This document shows positions 1 through 5,389 of a DNA stretch of 6,387 nucleotides, in pieces; position 1 is the stretch's first letter; each line of letters starts with the position of its first letter. The notes beneath the pieces are model-generated. The model ran no database searches. It saw only the letters and a list, made by a program, of their open reading frames with translations, and was not told the origin of the DNA. Both the position numbers and the translations under genes were made by a program. Source of the stretch: Geopsychrobacter sp. (lineage in GTDB: Bacteria > Desulfobacterota > Desulfuromonadia > Desulfuromonadales > Geopsychrobacteraceae); assembly GCA_030620915.1 (NCBI GenBank), contig JAUXIR010000094.1, positions 1 through 6,387 of the forward strand, written 5' to 3'.

Positions 1-302
1 AGCGCCGTCGGGAAATTTTACAGTTTGCGGTCAGGCCGGTTGGCCTGCCCGATCCCGAGGTGGCTCTTTTGACCCTCGGCCTCCTCGGACAGGAAGACCT
101 ATGCCCCTTGTTGGGTTCGATAGATCAGCAAGCGCTGGTGATACACGGTGAGAATGACCCGATTATACCACCGGCTGCCGGTCGAGATTTGGCAGAAAAA
201 CTAGCGCATGCGCGATTTGTTTCTCTGCCTGGAATCGGCCATGCGCCATTTCTGAGTTGTCCCGAGCGCTTGACCCAATTGGTTAGTGAGTTCTGTCAAT
301 GA
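1..302 (+). CDS. bioH: BioH-like alpha/beta hydrolase (3' part only)
   Basis: This is the C-terminal 99 codons of an alpha/beta-hydrolase; the start lies left of the window and the first whole codon is at base 3. Two parts of the catalytic triad are visible: the acid in HGENDPIIPP after a hydrophobic strand (LVIHG), and the histidine in LPGIGHAPFLS. GHAPF followed by a short helix to the stop is the usual end of BioH-type enzymes. The nucleophile serine is outside the window. BioH cleaves the methyl ester of pimeloyl-ACP in the cytoplasm, ending the BioC-initiated pimelate cycle. The stop overlaps the bioC start by 4 bp (ATGA), and this adjacency is the main reason for choosing BioH over a generic esterase. 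BioH-like esterases are diverse, so the exact orthologue is less sure than the fold. A GTG at base 60 is in frame but internal and is not taken as a start. Confidence 0.72.
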   Translation, partial: RRREILQFAVRPVGLPDPEVALLTLGLLGQEDLCPLLGSIDQQALVIHGENDPIIPPAAGRDLAEKLAHARFVSLPGIGHAPFLSCPERLTQLVSEFCQ

Positions 303-1096
303 CGCTGGATGAAGATAGTTTAAAGGTCGAACAGGTCAGGCGAAATTTTTCGCGGCATGCCGATGAATATGATCGTTACGCACTGGTCCAAAAGTCGGTC
401 GCGAAGAAACTGCTGCAGCGACTGCCCGCCGTGGCTACAACGGGGAGAGCGCTTGAGGTTGGCTGCGGCACCGGCATGCTCAGTCGCATCTTTCTTGCGC
501 AGCATCCGGGAGCCAGATTGTTGCTTTCGGACCTGGCCCACGGCATGAGTTGCCGGGTTGCTGCGAACTTTCCCGATCAATTTGTCGTGGATGCCGATGC
601 CGCTGCCTTGCCGTTTGCCGCCGATAGCTTCGACCTGGTACTTTCGAGTTCTGCCTATCAATGGGTCGATCATCTGGCGCAGGCTTTTGCCGAGCTCCAG
701 AGGGTCTTGCGGCCTGGTGGCCAGGTTGCGATGGCCCTCTTCGGTGAGCAAACCCTCTATGAACTGCGCCAGTCTCATGCTCAAGCATCAGCTCAGGGGC
801 AGTCCCATAGCCAGGGGTTTCCAGGTTGTGGCCAGGTGCAGGAAGCCCTGGAGGGTCGTTTCGAAATCGAATTATTGGAGAGTCGTCAGGAGATCGAATG
901 GCATCCGGGAGTGCCGCACTTGCTGCGCTCCCTTAAGGCGATCGGTGCTCAAAATGCCAGTCGAAATCGACCGGGGGGGCTGGCTTCACGTCAGTTGATG
1001 CAGCGTATGTATGATTATTATATGCGCAATTTTGGTCGGGACGGAATGATCCCGGCAACCTATGAAGTTATTTACCTGTTGCTGCGTAAGCATTGA
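299..1096 (+). CDS. bioC: Malonyl-ACP O-methyltransferase BioC
   Basis: This is a class I SAM-dependent methyltransferase of 265 residues, close to the usual BioC length of about 250-280. BioC methylates malonyl-ACP so that fatty-acid synthase can extend it to the pimeloyl chain of biotin. The N-terminal signature VRRNFSRHADEYDRYALVQ (13-31) is typical of BioC. SAM-binding motif I is EVGCGTG (53-59), the acidic residue after motif II is in LLLSDLA (around D78), and DADAAALPFAADSFDLVLSS with AYQW follows (98-122). The post-core motif is LRPGG (137-141). The later HLLRSLKAIGAQNA (207-220) and the terminal YEVIYLLLRK separate BioC from general UbiE-like methylases. The ATG overlaps the upstream esterase stop by 4 bp, and no strong Shine-Dalgarno is visible, so translational coupling is likely. 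A short Gln/Ser-rich stretch (about 158-172) looks like a loop insertion. Confidence 0.92.
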   Translation: MTLDEDSLKVEQVRRNFSRHADEYDRYALVQKSVAKKLLQRLPAVATTGRALEVGCGTGMLSRIFLAQHPGARLLLSDLAHGMSCRVAANFPDQFVVDADAAALPFAADSFDLVLSSSAYQWVDHLAQAFAELQRVLRPGGQVAMALFGEQTLYELRQSHAQASAQGQSHSQGFPGCGQVQEALEGRFEIELLESRQEIEWHPGVPHLLRSLKAIGAQNASRNRPGGLASRQLMQRMYDYYMRNFGRDGMIPATYEVIYLLLRKH

Positions 1097-1133
1097 AAAA
1101 TATCCCATCGATTTGTCCCGATGTGAAATGAAA

Positions 1134-1167
1134 AACAGGGCCGCACCTTAAAAGGTGCGGCCCTGTT
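1134..1167. terminator. Bidirectional intrinsic terminator between bioC and arsR
   Basis: This is a perfect inverted repeat with 16-base arms (1134-1149 and 1152-1167) and a tiny AA centre, so in RNA it is about a 15-bp stem with a TAAA loop. It lies 38 bp after the bioC stop and 27 bp after the arsR stop, between two convergent genes. Read on the - strand the stem runs into TTTTT (1135 to 1131), a good terminator for the repressor. On the + strand the following bases are TTATGTCGTT, a poor U-tract, so termination of bioC is probably weaker. A minor 5-bp dyad (CATCG 1106-1110 with CGATG 1119-1123) precedes it and needs no separate explanation. Confidence 0.85.
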
Positions 1168-1193
1168 ATGTCGTTACAGATTCTCTTGCCGAA

Positions 1194-1520
1194 TCAGTCG
1201 TCGTTATGGCACTCTTCTGACGGGACAAACATTCCGCTGAGCAAGGCACCGACAATCTTTTGTGCTTCAGGGCAGGTGACCTGGTAAAACACCTCGACCC
1301 CTTCGCGACGCCCTGAAATGATCGATTTGTTTTTAAGTAGTGCCAGGTGCTGTGAGACCGTCGCTTGCGGTAGCCCGAGACATTCCCAGATTTTCTTGAC
1401 ATTACAAGACTGCGACATCAGGCCGGCAACGATTTTTAAGCGCACAGGATGACCGAGAACCTTTAGAATCTCGGATTCACGTGTAAAATCCAGCTGTTTG
1501 TCGAAGGGGAGTTCATCCAT
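1194..1520 (-). CDS. ArsR/SmtB-family winged-helix repressor
   Basis: This is a 108-residue transcriptional repressor of the ArsR/SmtB type, a cytoplasmic dimer that leaves its operator when a metal or thiol ligand binds. The first helix contains EILKVLGHPVRLKIVAGL, a family hallmark. The recognition helix-turn-helix is LGLPQATVSQHLALLK, and the beta-wing is SGRREGVEVFYQV. The ATG at 1520 is chosen because GAGG lies 9 bases upstream. A TTG at 1535 would add five residues but would put that ribosome site inside the gene. Numbered from the ATG, cysteines are at 39, 47, 83 and 104. C39 aligns with the first Cys of the arsenic-site ELCVCDLC motif, but the rest of that motif is missing, so arsenic sensing is not supported. 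A C-terminal EECHNDD tail could be a metal ligand. It is convergent with bioC and divergent from the exchanger operon. The ligand is unknown. Confidence 0.9.
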   Translation of the reverse strand: MDELPFDKQLDFTRESEILKVLGHPVRLKIVAGLMSQSCNVKKIWECLGLPQATVSQHLALLKNKSIISGRREGVEVFYQVTCPEAQKIVGALLSGMFVPSEECHNDD

Positions 1521-1550
1521 GATGGGCAGCCTCAAGCAAAGTTAAAATTG

Positions 1551-1564
1551 AATATATGAATATT
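1551..1564. promoter_or_regulatory. Probable ArsR-type operator over the -10 region
   Basis: AATATATGAATATT is an imperfect dyad (AATAT, 4-base centre, ATATT) overlapping the arsR -10 hexamer and the likely start site. TGAATAT also occurs twice in tandem (from 1549 and from 1557). AT-rich dyads at this place are the normal target of ArsR/SmtB repressors, so autoregulation is likely. Assignment rests on position and composition, not on a known half-site. Confidence 0.45.
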
Positions 1565-1588
1565 AGTTGTCTGCATTCTGTAGGTCAA
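1560..1588 (-). promoter_or_regulatory. Sigma70-type promoter of the arsR-family gene
   Basis: On the - strand, TTGACC (1588-1583) and TAATAT (1565-1560) are separated by exactly 17 bp, five of six consensus matches in each hexamer. Transcription should start near 1553, about 33 bases before the ATG at 1520. This leaves room for the GAGG ribosome site just upstream of that ATG. Confidence 0.72.
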
Positions 1589-1602
1589 GCCAATTGTTGA
1601 GT

Positions 1603-1632
1603 TTGTCAGGTGTTTATCAATAAACCTTTAAT
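1603..1632 (+). promoter_or_regulatory. Possible promoter of the exchanger-DUF3108-pyrophosphatase operon
   Basis: TTGTCA (1603-1608) and TTTAAT (1627-1632) lie 18 bp apart and point toward the exchanger gene. The start would fall near 1639, leaving only about 12 bases of leader before the TTG codon. The match is modest and the leader very short, so this is tentative. The - strand arsR promoter lies about 15 bp away, so one bound repressor could affect both. Confidence 0.35.
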
Positions 1633-1650
1633 GTTTGATGGGGCTCCCCT

Positions 1651-2589
1651 TTGATTATTGCAACAATCGTTCTTTTTGTCGGTTTGGCTTTTCTCTATTA
1701 TGGGGCCGAGGTTCTGGTAAGGGGCAGCTCAAGATTGGCTCTCTCGATCGGTATTCGTCCTTTGGTTATCGGCATGACGGTCGTGGCTTTTGCGACCAGT
1801 ATGCCGGAGATGATGGTTTCATTGGCTGCAGTCTTTAAAAATTCTTCCAACTTGGCCGCTGGGAATGTCATCGGTTCTAATATCGCGAATGTAGGTTTGA
1901 TTCTCGGCGCCACGGCCTTGATTGCACCGATGGCCGTCGCTCGTGGAACCTTGGTCCGCGAGATCCCGATCATGCTGGCCGCCAGTTTGGCCGTTTTTGT
2001 GATGGCGCTCGATGGCCAACTTGGACGTCTTGACGGCCTTCTATTGGTGACCGGGCTTTTTGCATTTCTTGGTTACTGCTACTTTTCGAGCCGGAAGGCC
2101 CTGGCCTACGTAGAAGCGTCGACTGCGGAAGGAGAACAGCATCCGCATCCTGGTCGAAATTTCTTTTTGATTTTGATCGGAATTGTCGGCCTCGGACTAG
2201 GGGCCGAGTTGATGGTTCGCTCAGCGGTTTTCATGGCTCGTCATCTTGGTATCTCTGATTTGATCATCGGAGTAACGGTGGTGGCGCTTGGGACCAGCCT
2301 GCCTGAACTGGCGGCGTCAACGGTCAGCGCCTGCAAGGGAGAGGCGGACCTGAGCGTCGGCAATGTCATCGGTAGCAACATCTTTAATATCTTGTTCGTG
2401 CTCGGGTTCTGTTCTTTGGTACGGCCGATTACTATCGAATCCGGGATATTGAGCTATGAACTGCCGCTGATGCTGTTCTTCAGCCTGGCACTCTGGCCAT
2501 TGGTTCAGCGGCGGCTTCGTCTCGGTCGTACCGAGGGTGGGCTGTTATTGCTGAGCTACTTTGTCTTTATTACATACTACCTTTTGTGA
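1651..2589 (+). CDS. YrbG-like cation/Ca2+ exchanger (CaCA family)
   Basis: This is a 312-residue inner-membrane antiporter of the CaCA superfamily, similar in length to E. coli YrbG (about 325). Members exchange Ca2+ or related cations against Na+ or H+. The two inverted alpha repeats are clear. Alpha-1 (41-91) has GMTVVAFATSMPE with E53 and GNVIGSNIAN. Alpha-2 (208-258) has GVTVVALGTSLPE with E219 and GNVIGSNIFN. The two glutamates and the GSNI asparagines form the ion site in characterised members. About ten hydrophobic segments are seen, split by one hydrophilic loop (about 148-170) with a His-containing HPHPGRN stretch. The start is a TTG: an in-frame stop at 1636-1638 leaves no earlier ATG, and MIIATIVLFVGLAF aligns with the usual N-terminus. 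A GGGG (1640-1643) is the only ribosome-site candidate. It is probably first in an operon with the next two genes. Ion specificity cannot be read from the sequence. Confidence 0.92.
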   Translation: MIIATIVLFVGLAFLYYGAEVLVRGSSRLALSIGIRPLVIGMTVVAFATSMPEMMVSLAAVFKNSSNLAAGNVIGSNIANVGLILGATALIAPMAVARGTLVREIPIMLAASLAVFVMALDGQLGRLDGLLLVTGLFAFLGYCYFSSRKALAYVEASTAEGEQHPHPGRNFFLILIGIVGLGLGAELMVRSAVFMARHLGISDLIIGVTVVALGTSLPELAASTVSACKGEADLSVGNVIGSNIFNILFVLGFCSLVRPITIESGILSYELPLMLFFSLALWPLVQRRLRLGRTEGGLLLLSYFVFITYYLL

Positions 2590-2601
2590 CATTATAAGCG
2601 G

Positions 2602-3432
2602 ATGAAAAATCAGATTCTGCTATTTCTGCTGCTGCTTCAATTTAGCTTTGTCTCGCCGGCCTTTGCGGAAACCGCCTCAGCAGAGCTCCCGGCCAGGCTG
2701 CCGGTCAGTGCGCTACTGGGGGAAAGGTTAGTCTACAATGTATCTTTTCTCTGGTTTAAGAAGATTGCCCGCGGAGAGATGCGCTTTGAGCCAGGCAAGA
2801 AGATCGGCACATATCTGGCGACCCTCACCGCAAAAACACGCGGGATGGCGGCTTTTTTTACCCGCAACCGGGTCGAAACCTATACGACCCTGATGGAAGA
2901 AGGTCCGGATGGGTTGCTGCGCCCTCTGCTGCAGACATCTGACACCAAGAAAGGCAAGGGCGGGCAGAAGACCCATCGTCAGACCAGCTATGTATTTGAT
3001 TTCCCTGCCCGGCAGGTTAGTTATCACAAAACGATAAATGGGGTTGCAAAACAGAGCCTTCGGTTGCCGATGGACGCAGAAACGGCGACTTATGATTTTT
3101 TGACCGCATTCTATAATATGCGCCTTGGTCGATTGGGTTCAGTTGAGGCAGGGCGTGACATCAAGCTGTCGGCCTTCTCAAGAAAAGGACCGGATGAGAT
3201 CGTTATTACCAAACTTTTTAAAAAAGAGCAGAAACGGCTGAAATTTTCAAAGGACCTTATACTCTGCAAGGTTTTGATGGCACCTGATACTTTTAACACC
3301 AAAACGCGGGATGTCTACGTCGGATTTGACAGCCAGCTGCGGCCACAGATTGCACTGGTTAAGAATGTTATTGGATTAGGTGATGTGCGCGGAGAACTGG
3401 TCAACGTCACAGAACCTGATCGACTCCCCTGA
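2602..3432 (+). CDS. Exported DUF3108 domain protein
   Basis: This is a 276-residue protein of the DUF3108 family, which has no established function. Residues 1-22 form a signal peptide: MKNQ, a leucine/phenylalanine-rich core, then a type I cleavage site at AFA|ET. No lipobox cysteine is present, so a soluble periplasmic protein is expected. The mature part begins with LGERLVYNVSFLWFKKIARGEM (about 39-60), the family's opening strands. It continues with a basic stretch KKGKGGQKTHRQ (116-127), DAETATYDFLTAFYNMR (158-174), and the closing DVYVGFDSQLRPQIALVKNVIGLGDVRGEL (237-266). The many alternating beta segments fit a beta-rich periplasmic fold. It starts 12 bp after the exchanger stop and ends 8 bp before the pyrophosphatase. 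The ribosome site is weak (AAGCGG very close to the ATG), which suggests coupling. A cell-envelope role is an inference from export alone. Confidence 0.85.
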   Translation: MKNQILLFLLLLQFSFVSPAFAETASAELPARLPVSALLGERLVYNVSFLWFKKIARGEMRFEPGKKIGTYLATLTAKTRGMAAFFTRNRVETYTTLMEEGPDGLLRPLLQTSDTKKGKGGQKTHRQTSYVFDFPARQVSYHKTINGVAKQSLRLPMDAETATYDFLTAFYNMRLGRLGSVEAGRDIKLSAFSRKGPDEIVITKLFKKEQKRLKFSKDLILCKVLMAPDTFNTKTRDVYVGFDSQLRPQIALVKNVIGLGDVRGELVNVTEPDRLP

Positions 3433-3440
3433 AAAATGAG

Positions 3441-5090
3441 ATGAAGAAAACAACGACCTATGTCATCGGTCATCGCAATCCGGATACCGATTCGATCTGC
3501 AGTGCTATCGCTTATGCCGAGCTTTTGCGTCTCCAAGGGCGACAAGGTGTCTACCCGGCCTGTGCCGGAAACCTGAATCAACAAACTGAATTTGTGTTGG
3601 AGCACTTTGGTCAGGTCCCTCCCAAACGTCTGTCCGATGTCTATCCACGGGTCGGAGATGTGATCGGCGAACAACCGGTCATGATCGGTCTCGGCGAGCC
3701 TTTAGCTGCTGCACTTGAGCTGTATCATCGCCATAAGATCAGGATGTTGCCGGTTGTTGATCACACAAATAAACCCCATGGATTACTTTTATTAAAAGAG
3801 ATTACCGAGCTTTTTCTGCTGCCGACAGAACCCGGTGAGATGCGACGTGTGCGTGTTAGCTCGGAGTCGGTTTCATGCTGCTTGCAGGCGCAGGTCGGGA
3901 CGCTTTATCGGGCCGATAACCTGGAAGAACTAGACCTATATGTCGGCGCGCGCGATACCGGCTCGTTCAGCGACTGGCTTAAAGAGATCGACCCGCGGCG
4001 CAGCATCCTGATTACTGGACAACGACCAGAGATTATCGCCGCCTCGATTGCTGCCGGGGTGCGGATGCTGATCCTGTCTGGTGGTGCCCCGCTTGATGAA
4101 AATCTTATCGAAAATGCCAGAGCCTCTAACGTCAGCCTCATCTCCAGCCCTTTTGATACTGCAAATTGCTGCTGGCTAACACGTCTGGCAACACCTGTTT
4201 CGGCATTGATCGGCAAAGATTTTTTACAGGTTGGACGCTTTGAGTTGCTCTCAGATCTGCGCCTGAAATTGCTGCATCATGACGCTGTGGGAGCCATTGT
4301 TGTCGATGACGATGGCCGGATAATCGGAATCGCCAGTAAGAGCCATTTGCTTAAAAATTCGCCGATTCAACTGATCCTGGTTGACCATAATGAATTGAGC
4401 CAGGCGATTCCCGGCGCGGATAAGGTTGAAATCGTTGAAGAGATTGATCATCATCGGCTCGGTAATTTCCAAACCGATCGACCGATCCGCTTTATTAATC
4501 AACCGCTCGGAAGCACCTGTACCCTTGTCGCGACCCTTTCTCGACAGGCAGGGATAGTCCCCGATTCTTTGGTTGCAGGCTTGCTGTTGTCGGGCCTTTT
4601 GTCTGATACGGTGATTTTAAAATCACCGACAACAACCGAGGTTGATCGAGAAGTCTGTGCTTGGCTGGCGGAACTGGCTGAGCTTGACGCCGATTCATTT
4701 GGTAACCGGATCTTCTCATCCAGTAGCCCTATGGCAACCGATATTGGCGCCCGCCAATTGATTACTACCGATTTCAAGGAATATGAGGTCGGGAGTAAGT
4801 GTCTCGGACTCGGTCAGGTCGAAGTTGTCAGTTTCCACGCTTTCCATGACCGCAAGTCTGAGTTAGAAGCAGAATTAAGCCGCTTACGTGAAGAGAAGGG
4901 GTATGCTCTCGCGGCGTTGCTGGTGACGGATATCGTAGAAGGATCCAGTTTATTGCTAACCGCAGGTCCCAAAGAGCTCCCTTTTCTGATCGGTTATCCG
5001 CAACAAGAACCTAATCTTTATCTTGCCTGTGGTGTGCTGTCACGCAAAAAACAGCTCGTTCCTCATCTCTTGGAAATTTTCAAAGATTAA
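3441..5090 (+). CDS. ppaC: Mn-dependent family II inorganic pyrophosphatase with CBS and DRTGG domains
   Basis: This 549-residue cytoplasmic enzyme hydrolyses pyrophosphate to two phosphates. The DHH catalytic domain is split by a regulatory insert. GHRNPDTDS (10-18) supplies metal ligands H11, D15 and D17. VDHNE (314-318), EIDHHR (334-339, the DHH motif), GSTCTLV (357-363) and LLSDTVILKSPTTT (386-399, D389) complete the site. The DHHA2 domain ends with SRKKQLVP (534-541), the usual pyrophosphate-binding motif. The insert holds CBS 1 (about 70-127), a DRTGG domain (about 140-250; GQRPEIIAASIAAGV, ILSGG, SSPFDT) and CBS 2 (about 258-308). In studied CBS-pyrophosphatases such modules bind adenine nucleotides: AMP/ADP inhibit, and diadenosine polyphosphates activate forms that also carry DRTGG. 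All catalytic motifs are intact, so activity is expected. The ATG follows the upstream stop by 8 bp with no good Shine-Dalgarno. Confidence 0.95.
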   Translation: MKKTTTYVIGHRNPDTDSICSAIAYAELLRLQGRQGVYPACAGNLNQQTEFVLEHFGQVPPKRLSDVYPRVGDVIGEQPVMIGLGEPLAAALELYHRHKIRMLPVVDHTNKPHGLLLLKEITELFLLPTEPGEMRRVRVSSESVSCCLQAQVGTLYRADNLEELDLYVGARDTGSFSDWLKEIDPRRSILITGQRPEIIAASIAAGVRMLILSGGAPLDENLIENARASNVSLISSPFDTANCCWLTRLATPVSALIGKDFLQVGRFELLSDLRLKLLHHDAVGAIVVDDDGRIIGIASKSHLLKNSPIQLILVDHNELSQAIPGADKVEIVEEIDHHRLGNFQTDRPIRFINQPLGSTCTLVATLSRQAGIVPDSLVAGLLLSGLLSDTVILKSPTTTEVDREVCAWLAELAELDADSFGNRIFSSSSPMATDIGARQLITTDFKEYEVGSKCLGLGQVEVVSFHAFHDRKSELEAELSRLREEKGYALAALLVTDIVEGSSLLLTAGPKELPFLIGYPQQEPNLYLACGVLSRKKQLVPHLLEIFKD

Positions 5091-5120
5091 ACGGTCTTTC
5101 AGGGATTTCGTTGCAGCGGC

Positions 5121-5136
5121 AATTTTGGCCAAAATT
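5121..5136. repeat. Perfect 16-bp palindrome downstream of the pyrophosphatase
   Basis: AATTTTGGCCAAAATT reads the same on both strands and lies 30 bp after the pyrophosphatase stop. In RNA it could fold as a 6-bp A-U stem with a GGCC loop, followed by TTAACTT on the + strand. That would be only a weak terminator. It is the only + strand candidate for ending the operon, since the stronger hairpin at 5156-5186 has its U-tract on the other strand. It could also be a protein-binding site. Confidence 0.4.
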
Positions 5137-5148
5137 TTAACTTCAGAT

Positions 5149-5186
5149 AAAAAAATACCCCGCGTCAGGAGGGAGATCGCGGGGTA
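5149..5186 (-). terminator. Intrinsic terminator of the small RNA
   Basis: On the - strand, TACCCCGCG (5186-5178) pairs with CGCGGGGTA (5164-5156), giving nine base pairs, seven of them G-C. The loop is 13 nt, and a run of seven Ts (5155-5149) follows at once. This is a textbook factor-independent terminator. On the + strand the stem is followed by AAGGGG, so it should not stop the pyrophosphatase transcript. Confidence 0.85.
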
Positions 5187-5226
5187 AAGGGGTTGGCTGC
5201 TGCTCCGTCGAGCCATTTTCAGCCTT
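5149..5226 (-). ncRNA. Predicted free-standing small RNA, about 78 nt
   Basis: A small RNA gene is predicted from signals alone. A consensus promoter (5233-5260, - strand) places the 5' end near 5226, and an intrinsic terminator ends it near 5149. Between them is no plausible reading frame. The RNA would fold into two hairpins. The first pairs GGCUG (5224-5220) with CAGCC (5199-5195) around an inner GCUC/GAGC stem with a GACG loop (5213-5202). The second is the terminator stem. They are joined by the unpaired linker AACCCCUUU (5194-5186). The terminator loop carries CUCCCUCCU, complementary to ribosome-binding sites. It does not match SRP RNA, 6S RNA, a tRNA or a riboswitch I can recognise. 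It lies between the pyrophosphatase gene (opposite strand, convergent) and the sensor gene (divergent). Expression is not shown by sequence; the function is unknown. Confidence 0.6.
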
Positions 5227-5232
5227 TTGTTT

Positions 5233-5260
5233 ATTATAGACAGCCAATGATATATGTCAA
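5233..5260 (-). promoter_or_regulatory. Perfect-consensus sigma70 promoter of the small RNA
   Basis: TTGACA (5260-5255) and TATAAT (5238-5233) are both exact consensus hexamers with a 16-bp spacer on the - strand. Upstream of the -35 (5261-5289) the DNA is strongly A/T-rich with A and T runs, as in an UP element. Predicted start is the A at about 5226. No gene is encoded just downstream on this strand, only the small RNA and its terminator. The strength of the match predicts high, largely constitutive housekeeping-sigma transcription. Confidence 0.8.
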
Positions 5261-5295
5261 GAAAACATTTGTAGATTTTAAAAATAATACTCTAA

Positions 5296-5325
5296 GTTTG
5301 GCCCCTGCACCTTTTGGGGTTAAAC
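5296..5325 (+). other. Hairpin upstream of the sensor gene
   Basis: GTTTGGCCCC (5296-5305) can pair with GGGGTTAAAC (5316-5325) across a 10-base loop. All ten pairs form in + strand RNA because the two central positions are G-U wobbles. In the - strand RNA these become C-A mismatches, so a + sense RNA role is favoured. No U-tract follows. It lies 65 bp before the sensor start codon and would be part of its 5' leader if transcription begins upstream; I see no convincing + strand promoter to confirm that. A small CC-TTCG-GG hairpin (5335-5342) follows. Confidence 0.4.
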
Positions 5326-5389
5326 AGTGGAAAACCTTCGGGAATTTGGGTAGACTTGACAGCCAACGTCTTCAGCCTCAGGGATCAAC

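Noticed and set aside
320..784. 154-codon - strand frame inside bioC
   Set aside because: Antisense shadow of a well-supported bioC; no domain or promoter seen.
1635..1838. 67-codon frame overlapping the start of the exchanger
   Set aside because: It is a shifted reading of the exchanger gene, whose own frame gives clear family motifs from its first residues.
3905..4216. 103-codon - strand frame inside the pyrophosphatase gene
   Set aside because: Antisense shadow of the DRTGG-coding segment, with no independent support.
5156..5186. Hairpin as the + strand terminator of the pyrophosphatase operon
   Set aside because: There is no T run after it on the + strand; the T run is on the - strand side, so it serves the small RNA.
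5202..5213. Guanidine-II (mini-ykkC) type hairpin with an ACGG loop
   Set aside because: The bases around ACGG do not pair as required; the stable stem gives a GACG loop, and there is no second matching hairpin or transporter gene downstream.
5195..5224. Resemblance of GGAGCAGCAGCCAA to the conserved GGAAGCAGCC part of SRP RNA
   Set aside because: The flanking GGUCAGG and GGAA tetraloop features of SRP domain IV are missing and the pairing scheme is different.
5298..5313. Sigma54-like TTTGGCCCCTGCAC before the sensor gene
   Set aside because: The GG is not followed by GC at the required 10-base distance, so the -24/-12 pattern fails.
5356..5361. TTGACA on the + strand as the sensor promoter -35
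   Set aside because: No -10-like hexamer lies 16-18 bp downstream, and the position would leave almost no leader before the start codon.
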